Made by a program: the position numbers and the translations under genes. Below are positions 19,387 through 28,106 of a stretch of DNA of 64,000 nucleotides, piece after piece. Origin of the DNA: an uncultured Erythrobacter sp. (GTDB lineage: Bacteria > Pseudomonadota > Alphaproteobacteria > Sphingomonadales > Sphingomonadaceae); assembly GCA_947488155.1 (NCBI GenBank), contig CANKYK010000001.1, forward strand, positions 1,320,439 through 1,384,438. The letters are read 5' to 3'. The notes below the pieces were generated by a model. The model worked only from the letters and a program-made list of their open reading frames with translations, ran no database searches and had not been told where the DNA came from. The first letter of the stretch is position 1; each line of letters begins with the position of its first letter.

Positions 19387-20400
19387 CTAGATGTCGCCGC
19401 CCGTTAGCCTCTGACACACCAGATCCAACTGATCGAGCGTCCGATAGCGGATAGTAACTGCACCAGAACGCGGATCCGCATCGGCCTTAATCCGGACGGT
19501 CAGACCCAGAAATTCCTCCAGATGACGCTGCACCGCTTCGATATCGGCGTCATTCGCGGGGTCGCGTCCACCCACCTGAGTTTTCGGAGCCTTCGTCGCG
19601 ACTTTCCCAGCAACCTTGCGAACCATGCGCTCAATCTCACGCACAGACAGATTATCGTTCACCGCCTGTTGAGCGAGGCTCGCCGCATTCTCCTGCCCAA
19701 TGAGCGCGCGCGCATGCCCCATCGACAGTCTGCCACCCTCTACTAGATCGAGCACTGCGCCAGGAAGGCCCAAAAGCCGCTGAAAATTCGCAACATGGCT
19801 GCGTGATTTATCGACCATGCGGGCAATTTCGGCCTGGGTCATACCCTCAGTATCAGCAAGGCGTTGATAAGCGCGCGCCTCCTCGACTGGGTTGAGGTCT
19901 TCACGCTGAATATTCTCGATCAGAGCCAGCGCCATCACTTCGCGGTCATTCAGTTCACGAACAAGCGCAGGGATCTCATGCAAGCGCGCCTTCTGCGCGG
20001 CCCGCCAACGACGTTCACCCGCAACCAATTGATAACGGCCCTCGCCGCGCGGCCGAACGATGATCGGCTGAATAACACCGCGTGCCGCGATCGATGCAGC
20101 CAGTTCTGCAAGCGCGGCATCATCAAAATGTTTGCGTGGTTGCCCTGGCAAGGGGCTAATCGAGGCAATTGGTAGAGCCGCAAGGCCAGAGACTGGCTTC
20201 GCATTTCCACTTTTCATCACTTTATCAGAGCCTTGCGCAATATCGCTACGGACAAGCGGCTCTTCACGCTGAGTTTCGCCCAACAGCGCTCCGAGGCCCT
20301 TACCGAGCTTCTTCTTACGATCACCAGGTGCACGATGCGGTACAGAGAATTCGATCTTCTCGCCAGATTGGTTCGCGTTCGGTTTCACAGTGCGGCTCAT
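19387..20400 (-). CDS. parB: chromosome partitioning protein ParB
   Basis: A 337-residue centromere-binding CTP-dependent clamp. The N-terminal ParA-stimulating motif LGKGLGALLG is at 32-41, the CTPase/box II motif GERRWRAA at 128-135, and the helix-turn-helix (TQAEIARMVDKSRSHVAN) at about 188-205, followed by a C-terminal dimerisation domain. It loads at parS sites near the origin, spreads, and with ParA segregates replicated origins. Its ATG overlaps the parA stop as ATGA. Four candidate parS sites lie 1-7.4 kb upstream. Confidence 0.97.
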   Translation of the reverse strand: MSRTVKPNANQSGEKIEFSVPHRAPGDRKKKLGKGLGALLGETQREEPLVRSDIAQGSDKVMKSGNAKPVSGLAALPIASISPLPGQPRKHFDDAALAELAASIAARGVIQPIIVRPRGEGRYQLVAGERRWRAAQKARLHEIPALVRELNDREVMALALIENIQREDLNPVEEARAYQRLADTEGMTQAEIARMVDKSRSHVANFQRLLGLPGAVLDLVEGGRLSMGHARALIGQENAASLAQQAVNDNLSVREIERMVRKVAGKVATKAPKTQVGGRDPANDADIEAVQRHLEEFLGLTVRIKADADPRSGAVTIRYRTLDQLDLVCQRLTGGDI

Positions 20401-21173
20401 GCGGCTTTCCTTTCTGGCGGGAATCGTCCGATTAGTTCTCGAGCTAGCGCGATGTACGCCCGGCTGCCCGTGCAGGAATGGTCATAGACAAGCGCTGGTA
20501 ACCCGTGGCTTGGCGCCTCGGATAAGCGAACGTTGCGAGGGATGACGGTCTCAAACACCAAATTGCCGAGGCAATCTCGCACGTCATCAGCAACTTGATC
20601 GGTCAAGCGGTTACGACGGTCAAACATTGTGAGCGCAACACCAATAATACCTAAATCAGGGTTGAAGCGCTGCTGAATCCGTTCCACCGTCTGCAGCAAT
20701 TGGCTGAGACCTTCGAGCGCGAAGAATTCGCATTGCAACGGAACAAGCAGAGTGTCAGCCGCGCACAAGGCATTGAGTGTCAGCAGACCCAGAGACGGCG
20801 GGCAGTCAATGAAGCAAATGTCGTGCTCCCTGTGATGAGCCAACGCCGCTTTTAGCCGCCCAGTCCGCTCTTCGACAGAAACCAGCTCGACCTCGGCGCC
20901 GCTCAAATCCACCGTCGCCGGAACCAGATCGAGACCAGGAATGCTGGTCGGCACCACCGCATCTTCCAAAGCAATCTCATCAACCAAGAGGTCATAGCTC
21001 GACAGGCCGCGATCATTCGCATCGACACCCATGCCAGTCGATGCATTGCCTTGAGGATCGAGATCAATCAGCAGCGTCCGCCATCCCGTTGCCGCCATCG
21101 CTGTTGCAATATTGATGGCAGTGGTCGTCTTCCCGACCCCTCCCTTCTGGTTTGCAATTGCGATTGTCAGCAT
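20397..21173 (-). CDS. parA: chromosome partitioning ATPase ParA
   Basis: A 258-residue deviant-Walker ATPase: KGGVGKTT at 10-17 (signature lysine 10 and P-loop lysine 15), DLDPQGN for Walker A', and CFIDCPPSLG for Walker B. It binds DNA non-specifically as an ATP dimer and pulls ParB-parS complexes. I start at ATG 21173 (MLTIAIANQKGG) because this is the family N-terminus; an in-frame opening 36 bases upstream adds residues not seen in the family. It ends with a 4-base overlap with parB and is preceded by rsmG on the same strand. Confidence 0.97.
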   Translation of the reverse strand: MLTIAIANQKGGVGKTTTAINIATAMAATGWRTLLIDLDPQGNASTGMGVDANDRGLSSYDLLVDEIALEDAVVPTSIPGLDLVPATVDLSGAEVELVSVEERTGRLKAALAHHREHDICFIDCPPSLGLLTLNALCAADTLLVPLQCEFFALEGLSQLLQTVERIQQRFNPDLGIIGVALTMFDRRNRLTDQVADDVRDCLGNLVFETVIPRNVRLSEAPSHGLPALVYDHSCTGSRAYIALARELIGRFPPERKAA

Positions 21174-21303
21174 CTTAACGCGTTCCTTAACTCGTGCTTG
21201 AACCAGCAAACTCTAAGCACAAAAACCCCTAATTGCGGGGCGTTTGCGCTCAAGTGAGTCTAAAATCGCCGCAAACGAAACCATTCGACGCGGTAATCTC
21301 AAT

Positions 21304-21945
21304 TCACAAACTGACGATGATACCTGCGTCGCGATCGGTCAATGATTGTTCCACGTGGAACTTCCGCCGATTGCGAGCTTTTAGTCCGGCCAACTCATCT
21401 GATGCGGACCGGCCCTTCGGCAGAACGTAGCGTGTGTTCGCAGTGCAAAACGGTTGTGAAAGGCGCAGGAGCTTATCGAGCGGCGCGAAGGCGCGTGCCG
21501 TTATCACATTGACTGGAAATGGTTTTATCTTCTCCAGACGCTCACCCACCACTCGGCATCGCTTGAGGTCGAGCTCGGTCACCACACGCTCCAGAAACTC
21601 AACGCGGCGTGCCCGTGATTCGACCAGAACTATTGGGATGTTAGGTAGCAAGCTAGCCAAAATTATCCCCGGAAAGCCTGCGCCTGTTCCTAAATCGAGC
21701 CATGGCACACCTGTGCGATCTTCACGTGTTTCACGTGAAACATGTTGTAAGAGCTGAACGCTGTCAGCAATATGCCGTTGCCATAGCTGACTTTCAGAGG
21801 GCCTCGATATCAAATTTTGTTGTTTGTTTTCAGCGAGAAGCAGCGTGGAAAAACGCTCTAGCCGCTTGATTGCCGTCGCGTCAGCCCACTCGCAAACATA
21901 AGCACGTGCCTGCTCTTCCGTCTCAATGATATTCGGTTCGCTCAT
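21304..21945 (-). CDS. rsmG: 16S rRNA (guanine-527-N7)-methyltransferase RsmG
   Basis: A 213-residue SAM-dependent methyltransferase that modifies G527 of 16S rRNA. The SAM motif is [12 protein letters not shown], followed by a GidB-type core. It overlaps the mnmG stop by 4 bases (ATGA). Two parS-like sites lie inside its coding sequence: one near the middle, where the codons read HVSRET, and one near the 3' end, where they read FHVEQ. The coding sequence therefore carries a second, DNA-level function. Gene order mnmG-rsmG-parA-parB is classical in bacteria. Confidence 0.96.
   Translation of the reverse strand: MSEPNIIETEEQARAYVCEWADATAIKRLERFSTLLLAENKQQNLISRPSESQLWQRHIADSVQLLQHVSRETREDRTGVPWLDLGTGAGFPGIILASLLPNIPIVLVESRARRVEFLERVVTELDLKRCRVVGERLEKIKPFPVNVITARAFAPLDKLLRLSQPFCTANTRYVLPKGRSASDELAGLKARNRRKFHVEQSLTDRDAGIIVSL
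21347..21362. other. parS-like site 1 (inside rsmG)
   Basis: TGTTCCACGTGGAACT is a near match to the canonical parS TGTTTCACGTGAAACA: the core is symmetric with both arms carrying the ttcC/Ggaa variant. It lies near the 3' end of rsmG, about 0.95 kb upstream of parB. ParB binding is inferred from motif and context. Confidence 0.8.
21727..21742. other. parS site 2, perfect consensus (inside rsmG)
   Basis: TGTTTCACGTGAAACA, all 16 bases of the canonical bacterial parS palindrome. A further TTCACGTG half-site abuts it on the left (21721-21728). It is embedded in the rsmG reading frame. Confidence 0.95.
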
Positions 21946-23807
21946 GCCGCAGTTTGCCAGCGACGCGCATAAACCAACAAAGCCGATAGAGCCGCTGGGG
22001 TCACCCCAGGCACACGGCCCGCAGCAGCTAAGGTTGGCGGGCTGGCAGAGGTCAGCCGCTCGATCATTTCAGATGAGAGCCCTGGAACCTCGCCAAACGG
22101 AAAGTCCCCTGCTAACGCCAGATTCTCACTTGCACGAAGGTCTCTTAGCTCCGCCTCCTGACGGGCGAGATAAGGCTCATACGCCGCATCCTCGGCCATC
22201 TCATCAGCAAGGTCGGTGTTAGCGTAAAGCGCCTCGGCAAGTTCGGTGTCTACCCAAGGCATCAGGTCAGCAAATTCGACGCCGTCATGCCTTAGCCATT
22301 CCGAGATGGGCTTTTCACCACCATCACGCCGGACAGGTAGGTCTGCCTCAGCCAGATCTTTGGAATGAAGCTTTTGCGCAAACAAAGGCGCCAAAACTGT
22401 CCGCGCAGCCTCCCGATGCTCAAACCATTTTGAGCGCTCATCTGACACGCACCCTGCTTCGACACCCAGCTTCGTTAAACGCGTCGAAGCGTTGTTAGCC
22501 CGCAGGCGAAGGCGGTACTCAGCACGTGAGGTGAGCATTCGGTACGGCTCGCTCACCCCTTGGAGAGTGAGGTCATCTATCATTACCGCGATATAGGAGT
22601 TGGCGCGGTCCAAAAATGGTGCCTGGCGATCAGTCTCTCCAGCGGCGGCATTTAGACCCGCGATCAAACCCTGCGCGGCGGCTTCTTCATAGCCGGTAGT
22701 CCCATTGATCTGACCTGCACAATAGAGGCCAGGGATCGCTCGCAGCTGAAGGTCGGGCGTAAGTGCACGTGGATCAATATGGTCATATTCCACTGCGTAG
22801 CCAGGCTCGACGATCTCCGCTTTCGACAGCCCAGCCATCGCGCGAACCATATCGTGCTGAACATCCACCGGCAGGGATGTGCTGATCCCGTTTGGATAGA
22901 CCAAATGAGTGTTCAGCCCCTCCGGCTCCAGGAATACCTGATGCCCGTCGCGATCACCAAAGCGGTGGATCTTATCTTCGATCGAAGGGCAATAGCGTGG
23001 ACCGGCTGCATCGATCGCGCCCGAAAACAACGGGGAGCGGTGCAGGTTTGCGCGAATAGCATCATGCGCTGCTTCCGTGGTCCGAGTGATCGCGCAGAAG
23101 ACCTGAGGATTTGCTCGCCTTTCGGTGAGCGCGGACATCGTCCAACTCTCATCATCGGAGGCTTGCTCTGGCAGGGAAGCCCAATCAATTGTGCGCCCAT
23201 CTATCCGCGGGGGCGTACCCGTCTTGAGCCGCGCCATTGGCAGATCCGCTCCGCGCAATTGCTTCGCCAAACGCTGAGCGGAGTTCTCGCCAATGCGCCC
23301 GCCAGTAAAGCGCTCTTCGCCGCGAAACAAAGTGCCGCCCAGAAAGGTGCCGGTGCAGAGGATGACGCGCGGCGCATCCAGTGCTGTACCATCAGCAAGC
23401 TCTAACCCAGCAACACGCCCGCTCTCGAGGCGAAGTGCAGCAGCCTCCCCCGCGATCAGCGTTAGATTCGCCTGCGCCTTAACAATCCGCTGGACTTCGG
23501 CTTTGAACAGCACGCGGTCGGCTTGAACGCGAGGTCCCCAGACAGCGCTACCCTTAGAACGGTTGAGCATACGGTAATGGATTGCTCCGGCGTCTGCCGC
23601 TCGGCAAATCACACCGTCGAGCGCATCGACTTCCCGAACCAAATGCCCCTTCCCCAACCCGCCAATCGCCGGATTGCAGCTCATTGCCCCAATAGCGCCC
23701 AGATCGAAGCTGACCAGTGCAGTGCGTGCGCCCATGCGGGCCGCCCCACAGGCAGCCTCCACACCGGCGTGACCGCCGCCAATAACCAGGACATCAAAGC
23801 TATGCAT
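21942..23807 (-). CDS. mnmG: tRNA uridine-5-carboxymethylaminomethyl modification enzyme MnmG
   Basis: A 621-residue FAD protein (GidA) that with MnmE installs the cmnm5 group on U34 of tRNAs reading NNA/NNG codons. The dinucleotide fold motif [12 protein letters not shown] is at 8-19 and the family stretch [15 protein letters not shown] follows. The length is normal and no frameshift is seen. It is translationally coupled to rsmG by a 4-base overlap and lies 109 bases downstream of mnmE; that gap holds a parS-like site. MnmE and MnmG being adjacent fits their obligate complex. Confidence 0.97.
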   Translation of the reverse strand: MHSFDVLVIGGGHAGVEAACGAARMGARTALVSFDLGAIGAMSCNPAIGGLGKGHLVREVDALDGVICRAADAGAIHYRMLNRSKGSAVWGPRVQADRVLFKAEVQRIVKAQANLTLIAGEAAALRLESGRVAGLELADGTALDAPRVILCTGTFLGGTLFRGEERFTGGRIGENSAQRLAKQLRGADLPMARLKTGTPPRIDGRTIDWASLPEQASDDESWTMSALTERRANPQVFCAITRTTEAAHDAIRANLHRSPLFSGAIDAAGPRYCPSIEDKIHRFGDRDGHQVFLEPEGLNTHLVYPNGISTSLPVDVQHDMVRAMAGLSKAEIVEPGYAVEYDHIDPRALTPDLQLRAIPGLYCAGQINGTTGYEEAAAQGLIAGLNAAAGETDRQAPFLDRANSYIAVMIDDLTLQGVSEPYRMLTSRAEYRLRLRANNASTRLTKLGVEAGCVSDERSKWFEHREAARTVLAPLFAQKLHSKDLAEADLPVRRDGGEKPISEWLRHDGVEFADLMPWVDTELAEALYANTDLADEMAEDAAYEPYLARQEAELRDLRASENLALAGDFPFGEVPGLSSEMIERLTSASPPTLAAAGRVPGVTPAALSALLVYARRWQTAA

Positions 23808-23846
23808 GCTGCGCCAGATAGGGCTTCACGCGGCTTGGGTCAAAGC

Positions 23847-23862
23847 TGTTTCACGTGGAACA
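23847..23862. other. parS-like site 3 (mnmE-mnmG intergenic)
   Basis: TGTTTCACGTGGAACA differs from canonical parS at one base in the right arm. It is the only one of the candidate sites that is intergenic. Confidence 0.85.
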
Positions 23863-23916
23863 CCGCTCGAATTGGGTGGTTTGTGCGCTGCACCTCTCGA
23901 TCACGAGAGGTTTTTC

Positions 23917-25194
23917 CTATTTCCCGATGCAGAAACGCCCAAACAGCGCATCCAGCATATCCTCCGTAGTCGTACGACCGATGAGGCGATCAAACGCACC
24001 TCGAGCCTGTCTAAGCTCCTCAGCACACAGCAAGGGATCACCTTGATCAATCGCTCCGCGCAATGCCTGAGCGGCATCCGACAGGACCGCGTGTTGCCTC
24101 GCGTTAAGCGCCGCCTCGCCGGGTTTCGGCAAAGCCACCCGCGCCGCCTCAACCAAGCCCTGCTTCAGCTCATCGACGCCCGCACCTTTGGTGGCTGATA
24201 ATATGTAATCGGCAGAAGGTTTCGCCTGATAATCAGGCGCATCACTCTTGGCCGCCACTTCCCAAGCCCTTTCCGGCCCCTCACCCTCTGGTCCAAGCCA
24301 CAGAACAGTATCTGCTCGCGCAAACTGTTCACGGGCGCGGTCGATACCGATCCGCTCGATTGTATCCTCGCTCTCATCACGAAGGCCTGCCGTATCGACG
24401 AAACTAAAAGGGATGCTCGCAATGGCCACATTGCGCTCAATCACATCGCGCGTGGTGCCCGCGATATCTGATGTGATCGCCGCCTCGCTTTCAATCAGAG
24501 CATTAAACAAGGTTGATTTGCCAGAATTGGGCGGACCGGCGAGCACTACTCGGTAGCCCTCCCCCAGTTTCTCGGCTCGCGGGCGGCTGAGCCATTCCTC
24601 CAGCTCTTGCGACAACATCCCGATACCTTCGGCAAATTGCGGGGGCAATTCTGACACATCGTCTTCATCCGAAAAGTCGAGCGCCGCCTCCAATTGCGCG
24701 GAAAGCCGCAAAACAGCGGTGCGCCATGCCTCAACCTGATCGGAAAAGGCCCCTCCCGCCATCTGGATGGCGGCGGCTCTCTGCAGCTCCGTCTCTGCGC
24801 TAAGAAGCTCACTAAGCCCCTCCGCCTCAGCGAGGTCAATTCGGCCATTGGCAAAAGCGCGCCGAGTGAATTCTCCGGCCTCTGCCGCACGAAGGCCCGA
24901 AATCGCCTCTAAAGCCCTTGAAACAGCAGCCAAGACCGCCCGGCCCCCATGGCAATGCAATTCCGCCAGATCTTCACCGGTCGCCGTCGCTGGGCCAGGG
25001 AACCACAAAACCAGTGCCTGATCCAACGTATCCCCGTCAGCGTCTCGTAACGTCGTAAGTGACGAGCGGCGCGCGGTGAAGTCTCGCCCAGCCAGTTTAC
25101 GCAGCGCAGATCCGGCCTCAGAACCGCTGATCCTGATGACACCAATAGCAGCGGGAGGTGCGCCGCTGGAAATCGCAAAGATGGTGTCACTCAT
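23917..25194 (-). CDS. mnmE: tRNA modification GTPase MnmE
   Basis: A 425-residue GTPase, partner of MnmG in U34 tRNA modification. The N-terminal tetrahydrofolate-binding domain comes first (AISSGAPPAAIGVIRISG), then the G domain inserted in the helical domain: G1 GPPNSGKS at 220-227, G2 around DIAGTTRD, G3 DTAGLRDE. The essential C-terminal C-x-G-K motif is FCIGK, with the catalytic cysteine at 422. It is slightly shorter than E. coli MnmE (454) with no missing motif. It heads the mnmE-mnmG-rsmG-parA-parB series. Confidence 0.97.
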   Translation of the reverse strand: MSDTIFAISSGAPPAAIGVIRISGSEAGSALRKLAGRDFTARRSSLTTLRDADGDTLDQALVLWFPGPATATGEDLAELHCHGGRAVLAAVSRALEAISGLRAAEAGEFTRRAFANGRIDLAEAEGLSELLSAETELQRAAAIQMAGGAFSDQVEAWRTAVLRLSAQLEAALDFSDEDDVSELPPQFAEGIGMLSQELEEWLSRPRAEKLGEGYRVVLAGPPNSGKSTLFNALIESEAAITSDIAGTTRDVIERNVAIASIPFSFVDTAGLRDESEDTIERIGIDRAREQFARADTVLWLGPEGEGPERAWEVAAKSDAPDYQAKPSADYILSATKGAGVDELKQGLVEAARVALPKPGEAALNARQHAVLSDAAQALRGAIDQGDPLLCAEELRQARGAFDRLIGRTTTEDMLDALFGRFCIGK

Positions 25195-25231
25195 TCAATG
25201 CAGATCCAATTACAGTATTGAATTCAATGTT

Positions 25232-25507
25232 CTAATCGTCAGGCTTATCTTTTTTGGAGCGTGATGATCCACTCATCGCCCCTGCCCGCATCCCGTTCTC
25301 AACAAAGTTCTGAAACATCTTCAACCCTATCTGACCCATAGGCGCCAGGGCTTGTGCATATTCCTGCAATTGATCGGGGCTGCTTACGCCCTTCATCGCT
25401 TTGGTGATGTTATCAACGTAAGCGTTGTTGGCTTCGGTCACATCGGGCAAGCCCATGAAGCTGCGCGCCTCCTCTGGCGTGCAATCAATCTCAATATTGA
25501 CCTTCAT
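25232..25507 (-). CDS. DUF6489 family protein
   Basis: A 91-residue soluble protein beginning MKVNIEIDCTPEEARSFMGLPDV and ending in a basic/acidic tail (SSRSKKDKPDD). I recognise it as the DUF6489 family, found in alphaproteobacteria next to the mnmE/origin cluster; the function is unknown. The central region has the periodicity of amphipathic helices. It lies 37 bases upstream of mnmE on the same strand and may be co-transcribed. The gap before it (25508-25674) shows nothing I can name. Confidence 0.82.
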   Translation of the reverse strand: MKVNIEIDCTPEEARSFMGLPDVTEANNAYVDNITKAMKGVSSPDQLQEYAQALAPMGQIGLKMFQNFVENGMRAGAMSGSSRSKKDKPDD

Positions 25508-25674
25508 CGGGTGCTCTCTCCATCCTCGCGGGCTGATCGCCCAAGCATTTGCGCTCTACGTTTAGCAATGTAGCATTTGGCTTGGCATTGGCGAAGCGCA
25601 ATGAGTCGTATCAGTCGGCAACTACGCAATTTAGGCAAAGGTTATTCCAGTCCACCTAGTGAAAGAGCCCATAC

Positions 25675-26067
25675 CTAGTTCAAAACCGCAAAATTCACGA
25701 TTAATTTGCGTATTTCGGACTCCAAACCATCTGGAAGGTCTGCCTCCAGCAAGCGCTGACGCTCTTCAACCGGTTCTGCAACTAAAATGCGCTTCATCGC
25801 CCAGTCCGAACACGCTCGCTCAGCAATATTGCGCCGATCAAGCAAAGATAGGCCAGAATGGCGCGGATCATAGGAAATCCGCAGCATAAGCTCGACGAGT
25901 TCGGCCTCTTCCCCTTCAAGCAGCTGAAGGAAGTTGCGTCCGTTATAGAGCAATAAGCCCGTTACCCCGCGAGTGGGATTGTTACGAATGCTGCTGCTGA
26001 GGATCGATTCCACTTCCTCTCGCGAGAGGCTCGGCGCCGTGCTGATATAGAGATATTGCCTCAGCAT
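25675..26067 (-). CDS. BLUF domain blue-light photoreceptor
   Basis: A 130-residue short BLUF protein: one FAD-binding sensor domain (about 1-95) and a small helical tail. All residues of the photocycle hydrogen-bond network can be placed: Y7 (QYLYIS), N30 (NNPTRGVTG), Q48 (NFLQLLEG), and W89 with M91 (SDWAM), aligning with Y21, N45, Q63, W104 and M106 of AppA. There is no fused output domain, so it should signal by protein-protein contact. It is inserted between rho and DUF6489, 15 bases after the rho stop and on the same strand. The partner is unknown. Confidence 0.9.
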   Translation of the reverse strand: MLRQYLYISTAPSLSREEVESILSSSIRNNPTRGVTGLLLYNGRNFLQLLEGEEAELVELMLRISYDPRHSGLSLLDRRNIAERACSDWAMKRILVAEPVEERQRLLEADLPDGLESEIRKLIVNFAVLN

Positions 26068-26082
26068 ATCGCCAGCCAGCGC

Positions 26083-27348
26083 TTACTGGTTCATCGTTTC
26101 GAAGAAATCTTCGTTGGTCTTGGAATCCTTCATCTTGTCGAGCAGGAACTCCATCGCATCAACCGTGCCCATTTGCATCAGGATCCGGCGCAGCACCCAC
26201 ATTTTAGAGAGCTTGTCCTTCTCAACCAGCAACTCCTCCTTACGAGTGCCCGATTTACCAACATCCAGTGCTGGGAAGATGCGTTTGTCGGCCACCTTGC
26301 GATCCAGCACGATTTCAGAGTTACCCGTACCCTTGAATTCTTCGAAGATAACCTCGTCCATCCGGCTACCTGTGTCGATCAGCGCGGTTGCAATGATGGA
26401 CAGCGAGCCGCCCTCTTCAATGTTACGCGCGGCGCCAAAGAAGCGCTTAGGGCGCTGCAGAGCATTGGCGTCCACGCCGCCGGTCAGAACCTTGCCGGAG
26501 CTTGGCACAACCGTGTTGTAGGCCCGGCCAAGGCGTGTGATCGAATCCAGCAGGATCACTACATCATTCTTATGCTCGACCAGGCGTTTTGCCTTTTCGA
26601 TAACCATTTCAGCAACTTGAACGTGCCGATTGGCAGGCTCATCAAAGGTTGAAGAGATAACTTCACCCTTAACGCTGCGCTGCATATCGGTGACTTCTTC
26701 CGGGCGTTCATCCACCAGCAGCACCAAAAGATGCACCTCCGGATGATTGTCGGTGATCGCTTTCGCAATGTTTTGCAGCAAAACCGTCTTACCAGTGCGC
26801 GGCGGCGCAACGATCAATGCACGCTGGCCTTTGCCCTGAGGTGAGATGATATCGATCACGCGAGCGGACTTGTCTTTGACGGTAGGGTCGGCCTGATCCA
26901 ACGTCAGTTTTTCATCTGGATAAAGCGGGGTGAGGTTGTCAAAATTGGTTCGCATCCGCACCTTTTCCGGGCCCTCGAAATTCACGCTAGTGAGATCGGT
27001 CAGCGCGAAATAGCGCTCGCCCTCCTTTGGTGCACGGATTTGCCCCTCGACAGTGTCGCCAGTGCGCAACCCCCATTTGCGAATTTGGTTGGGCGAGACG
27101 TAGATATCGCCTGGGCCAGCGAGATAATTGGCCTCTGGCGAGCGCAGAAAGCCGAAGCCATCCTGCAGCACTTCGATCGTGCCAATGCCCATGATATCTT
27201 CGTTGTATTCTTCATCCTCGGCCAGCTCGCGCAAGATGCTGAACAGCAGGTCTTGCCGGCGCATGGTAGAGGCACTTTCAACGCCCAATTCTTCGGCCAT
27301 CTGGACGAGTTCAGCAGGGGTTTTCAGTTTTAAGTCTTTAAGATGCAT
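26083..27348 (-). CDS. rho: transcription termination factor Rho
   Basis: A 421-residue hexameric RNA helicase. It shows the N-terminal RNA-binding cold-shock-like domain (about 50-125, [13 protein letters not shown]), Walker A APPRTGKT at 181-188, and the Q/R-loop region downstream ([13 protein letters not shown]). The length is standard and no insertion is seen. The 272-base gap upstream contains a 19-base palindrome about 43 bases before the ATG and no credible gene. It lies in the origin-proximal cluster, as in many alphaproteobacteria. Confidence 0.97.
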   Translation of the reverse strand: MHLKDLKLKTPAELVQMAEELGVESASTMRRQDLLFSILRELAEDEEYNEDIMGIGTIEVLQDGFGFLRSPEANYLAGPGDIYVSPNQIRKWGLRTGDTVEGQIRAPKEGERYFALTDLTSVNFEGPEKVRMRTNFDNLTPLYPDEKLTLDQADPTVKDKSARVIDIISPQGKGQRALIVAPPRTGKTVLLQNIAKAITDNHPEVHLLVLLVDERPEEVTDMQRSVKGEVISSTFDEPANRHVQVAEMVIEKAKRLVEHKNDVVILLDSITRLGRAYNTVVPSSGKVLTGGVDANALQRPKRFFGAARNIEEGGSLSIIATALIDTGSRMDEVIFEEFKGTGNSEIVLDRKVADKRIFPALDVGKSGTRKEELLVEKDKLSKMWVLRRILMQMGTVDAMEFLLDKMKDSKTNEDFFETMNQ

Positions 27349-27390
27349 AGTAATTTACGTTCCGTCTTCGAGATGACCGGCGGGTCAGTG

Positions 27391-27409
27391 CCTCTTTTTC
27401 AAAAAGAGG
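27391..27409 (-). promoter_or_regulatory. palindrome in the rho 5' leader
   Basis: CCTCTTTTT and AAAAAGAGG face each other around a single base, 43-61 bases upstream of the rho start. On the rho message this could fold into a hairpin with a U run in one arm. The rest of the gap (27410-27620) shows no clear gene; a 70-codon minus-strand frame at 27399-27611 has no recognisable features. Confidence 0.4.
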
Positions 27410-27620
27410 TGCCAGATCGCTGGTTTGCGAGCAGGCTTGGGCTTGGAGAAAGCAGACCTGATAACGCGATTGCCGCGCCATCAAAGCCGGATTGATGAAT
27501 TGCAAAATATGAGAGCCGCGCGCTCAGGTCAATTGCCGAATTGCCGCTCAGCTGAGAAAGGCGAGGTGTAACGCAACGGATAAGTCTGAGGAAAACCTGA
27601 TATCGCGACATTAGCCGCGT

Positions 27621-28064
27621 TTAGAACGGCCGCGTGTAAACCAGCACCACGACCAGTACGAGGATCAGACCGGGCACCTCGCCGAACATGCGCAATTGCC
27701 TTTCGGTCAGCGGCCGCTCACCCCGCGCCATCTTTTTCGTCTGAGCAACCAACCAGCCGTGATAGCCCGTGAGCGCAAGCACCAGGGCCAGTTTCACGTG
27801 GAACCAGCCCTGCGTGAATGCACCGGTGGAATAGGCCAAAGTTAAACCCAAAACCCAAACGATTATGAGACTGGGCGTCATGATGATTTTGCGCAGCTTT
27901 CCCATGCGCTCCGCCCATTTCGCCTCACCTTCAGAGCCGCTGGCGTGATCAAGAATATAAATACATTGGCGCGGCAACATGAAGAGCCCCGCCAGCCAGA
28001 ACACCATGAAAATCACATGGCCTGCTTTGAGCCACACATACATCAACGAAAGAGGATCCTGCAT
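27621..28064 (-). CDS. hemJ: protoporphyrinogen oxidase HemJ (CopD-like membrane protein)
   Basis: A 147-residue four-helix membrane protein that oxidises protoporphyrinogen IX to protoporphyrin IX in organisms lacking HemG/HemY. The conserved first-helix histidine is H16 (WLKAGHVIFMVFW), with the family stretches RKIIMTPSLIIVWVLGL and GWFHVKLALVL. It is placed 42 bases after hemE on the same strand, consistent with haem synthesis. A parS-like sequence (27791-27804) is embedded in the frame, at codons reading FHVK. Confidence 0.93.
   Translation of the reverse strand: MQDPLSLMYVWLKAGHVIFMVFWLAGLFMLPRQCIYILDHASGSEGEAKWAERMGKLRKIIMTPSLIIVWVLGLTLAYSTGAFTQGWFHVKLALVLALTGYHGWLVAQTKKMARGERPLTERQLRMFGEVPGLILVLVVVLVYTRPF
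27791..27804. other. parS-like site 4 (inside hemJ)
   Basis: GTTTCACGTGGAAC matches site 3 over the 14-base core; the flanking bases (A and C) depart from the consensus T and A. It is 7.4 kb from parB and about 1.3 kb from the proposed origin. Confidence 0.65.
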
Positions 28065-28106
28065 AGGGTCTGTGTAGGGAGACTTGGCGTGAATTTCATC
28101 CCCTGA

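Noticed and set aside
27399..27611. 70-codon minus-strand open frame upstream of rho
   Set aside because: No family resemblance, no ribosome-binding site seen, composition unlike neighbouring genes, and it overlaps the leader palindrome.
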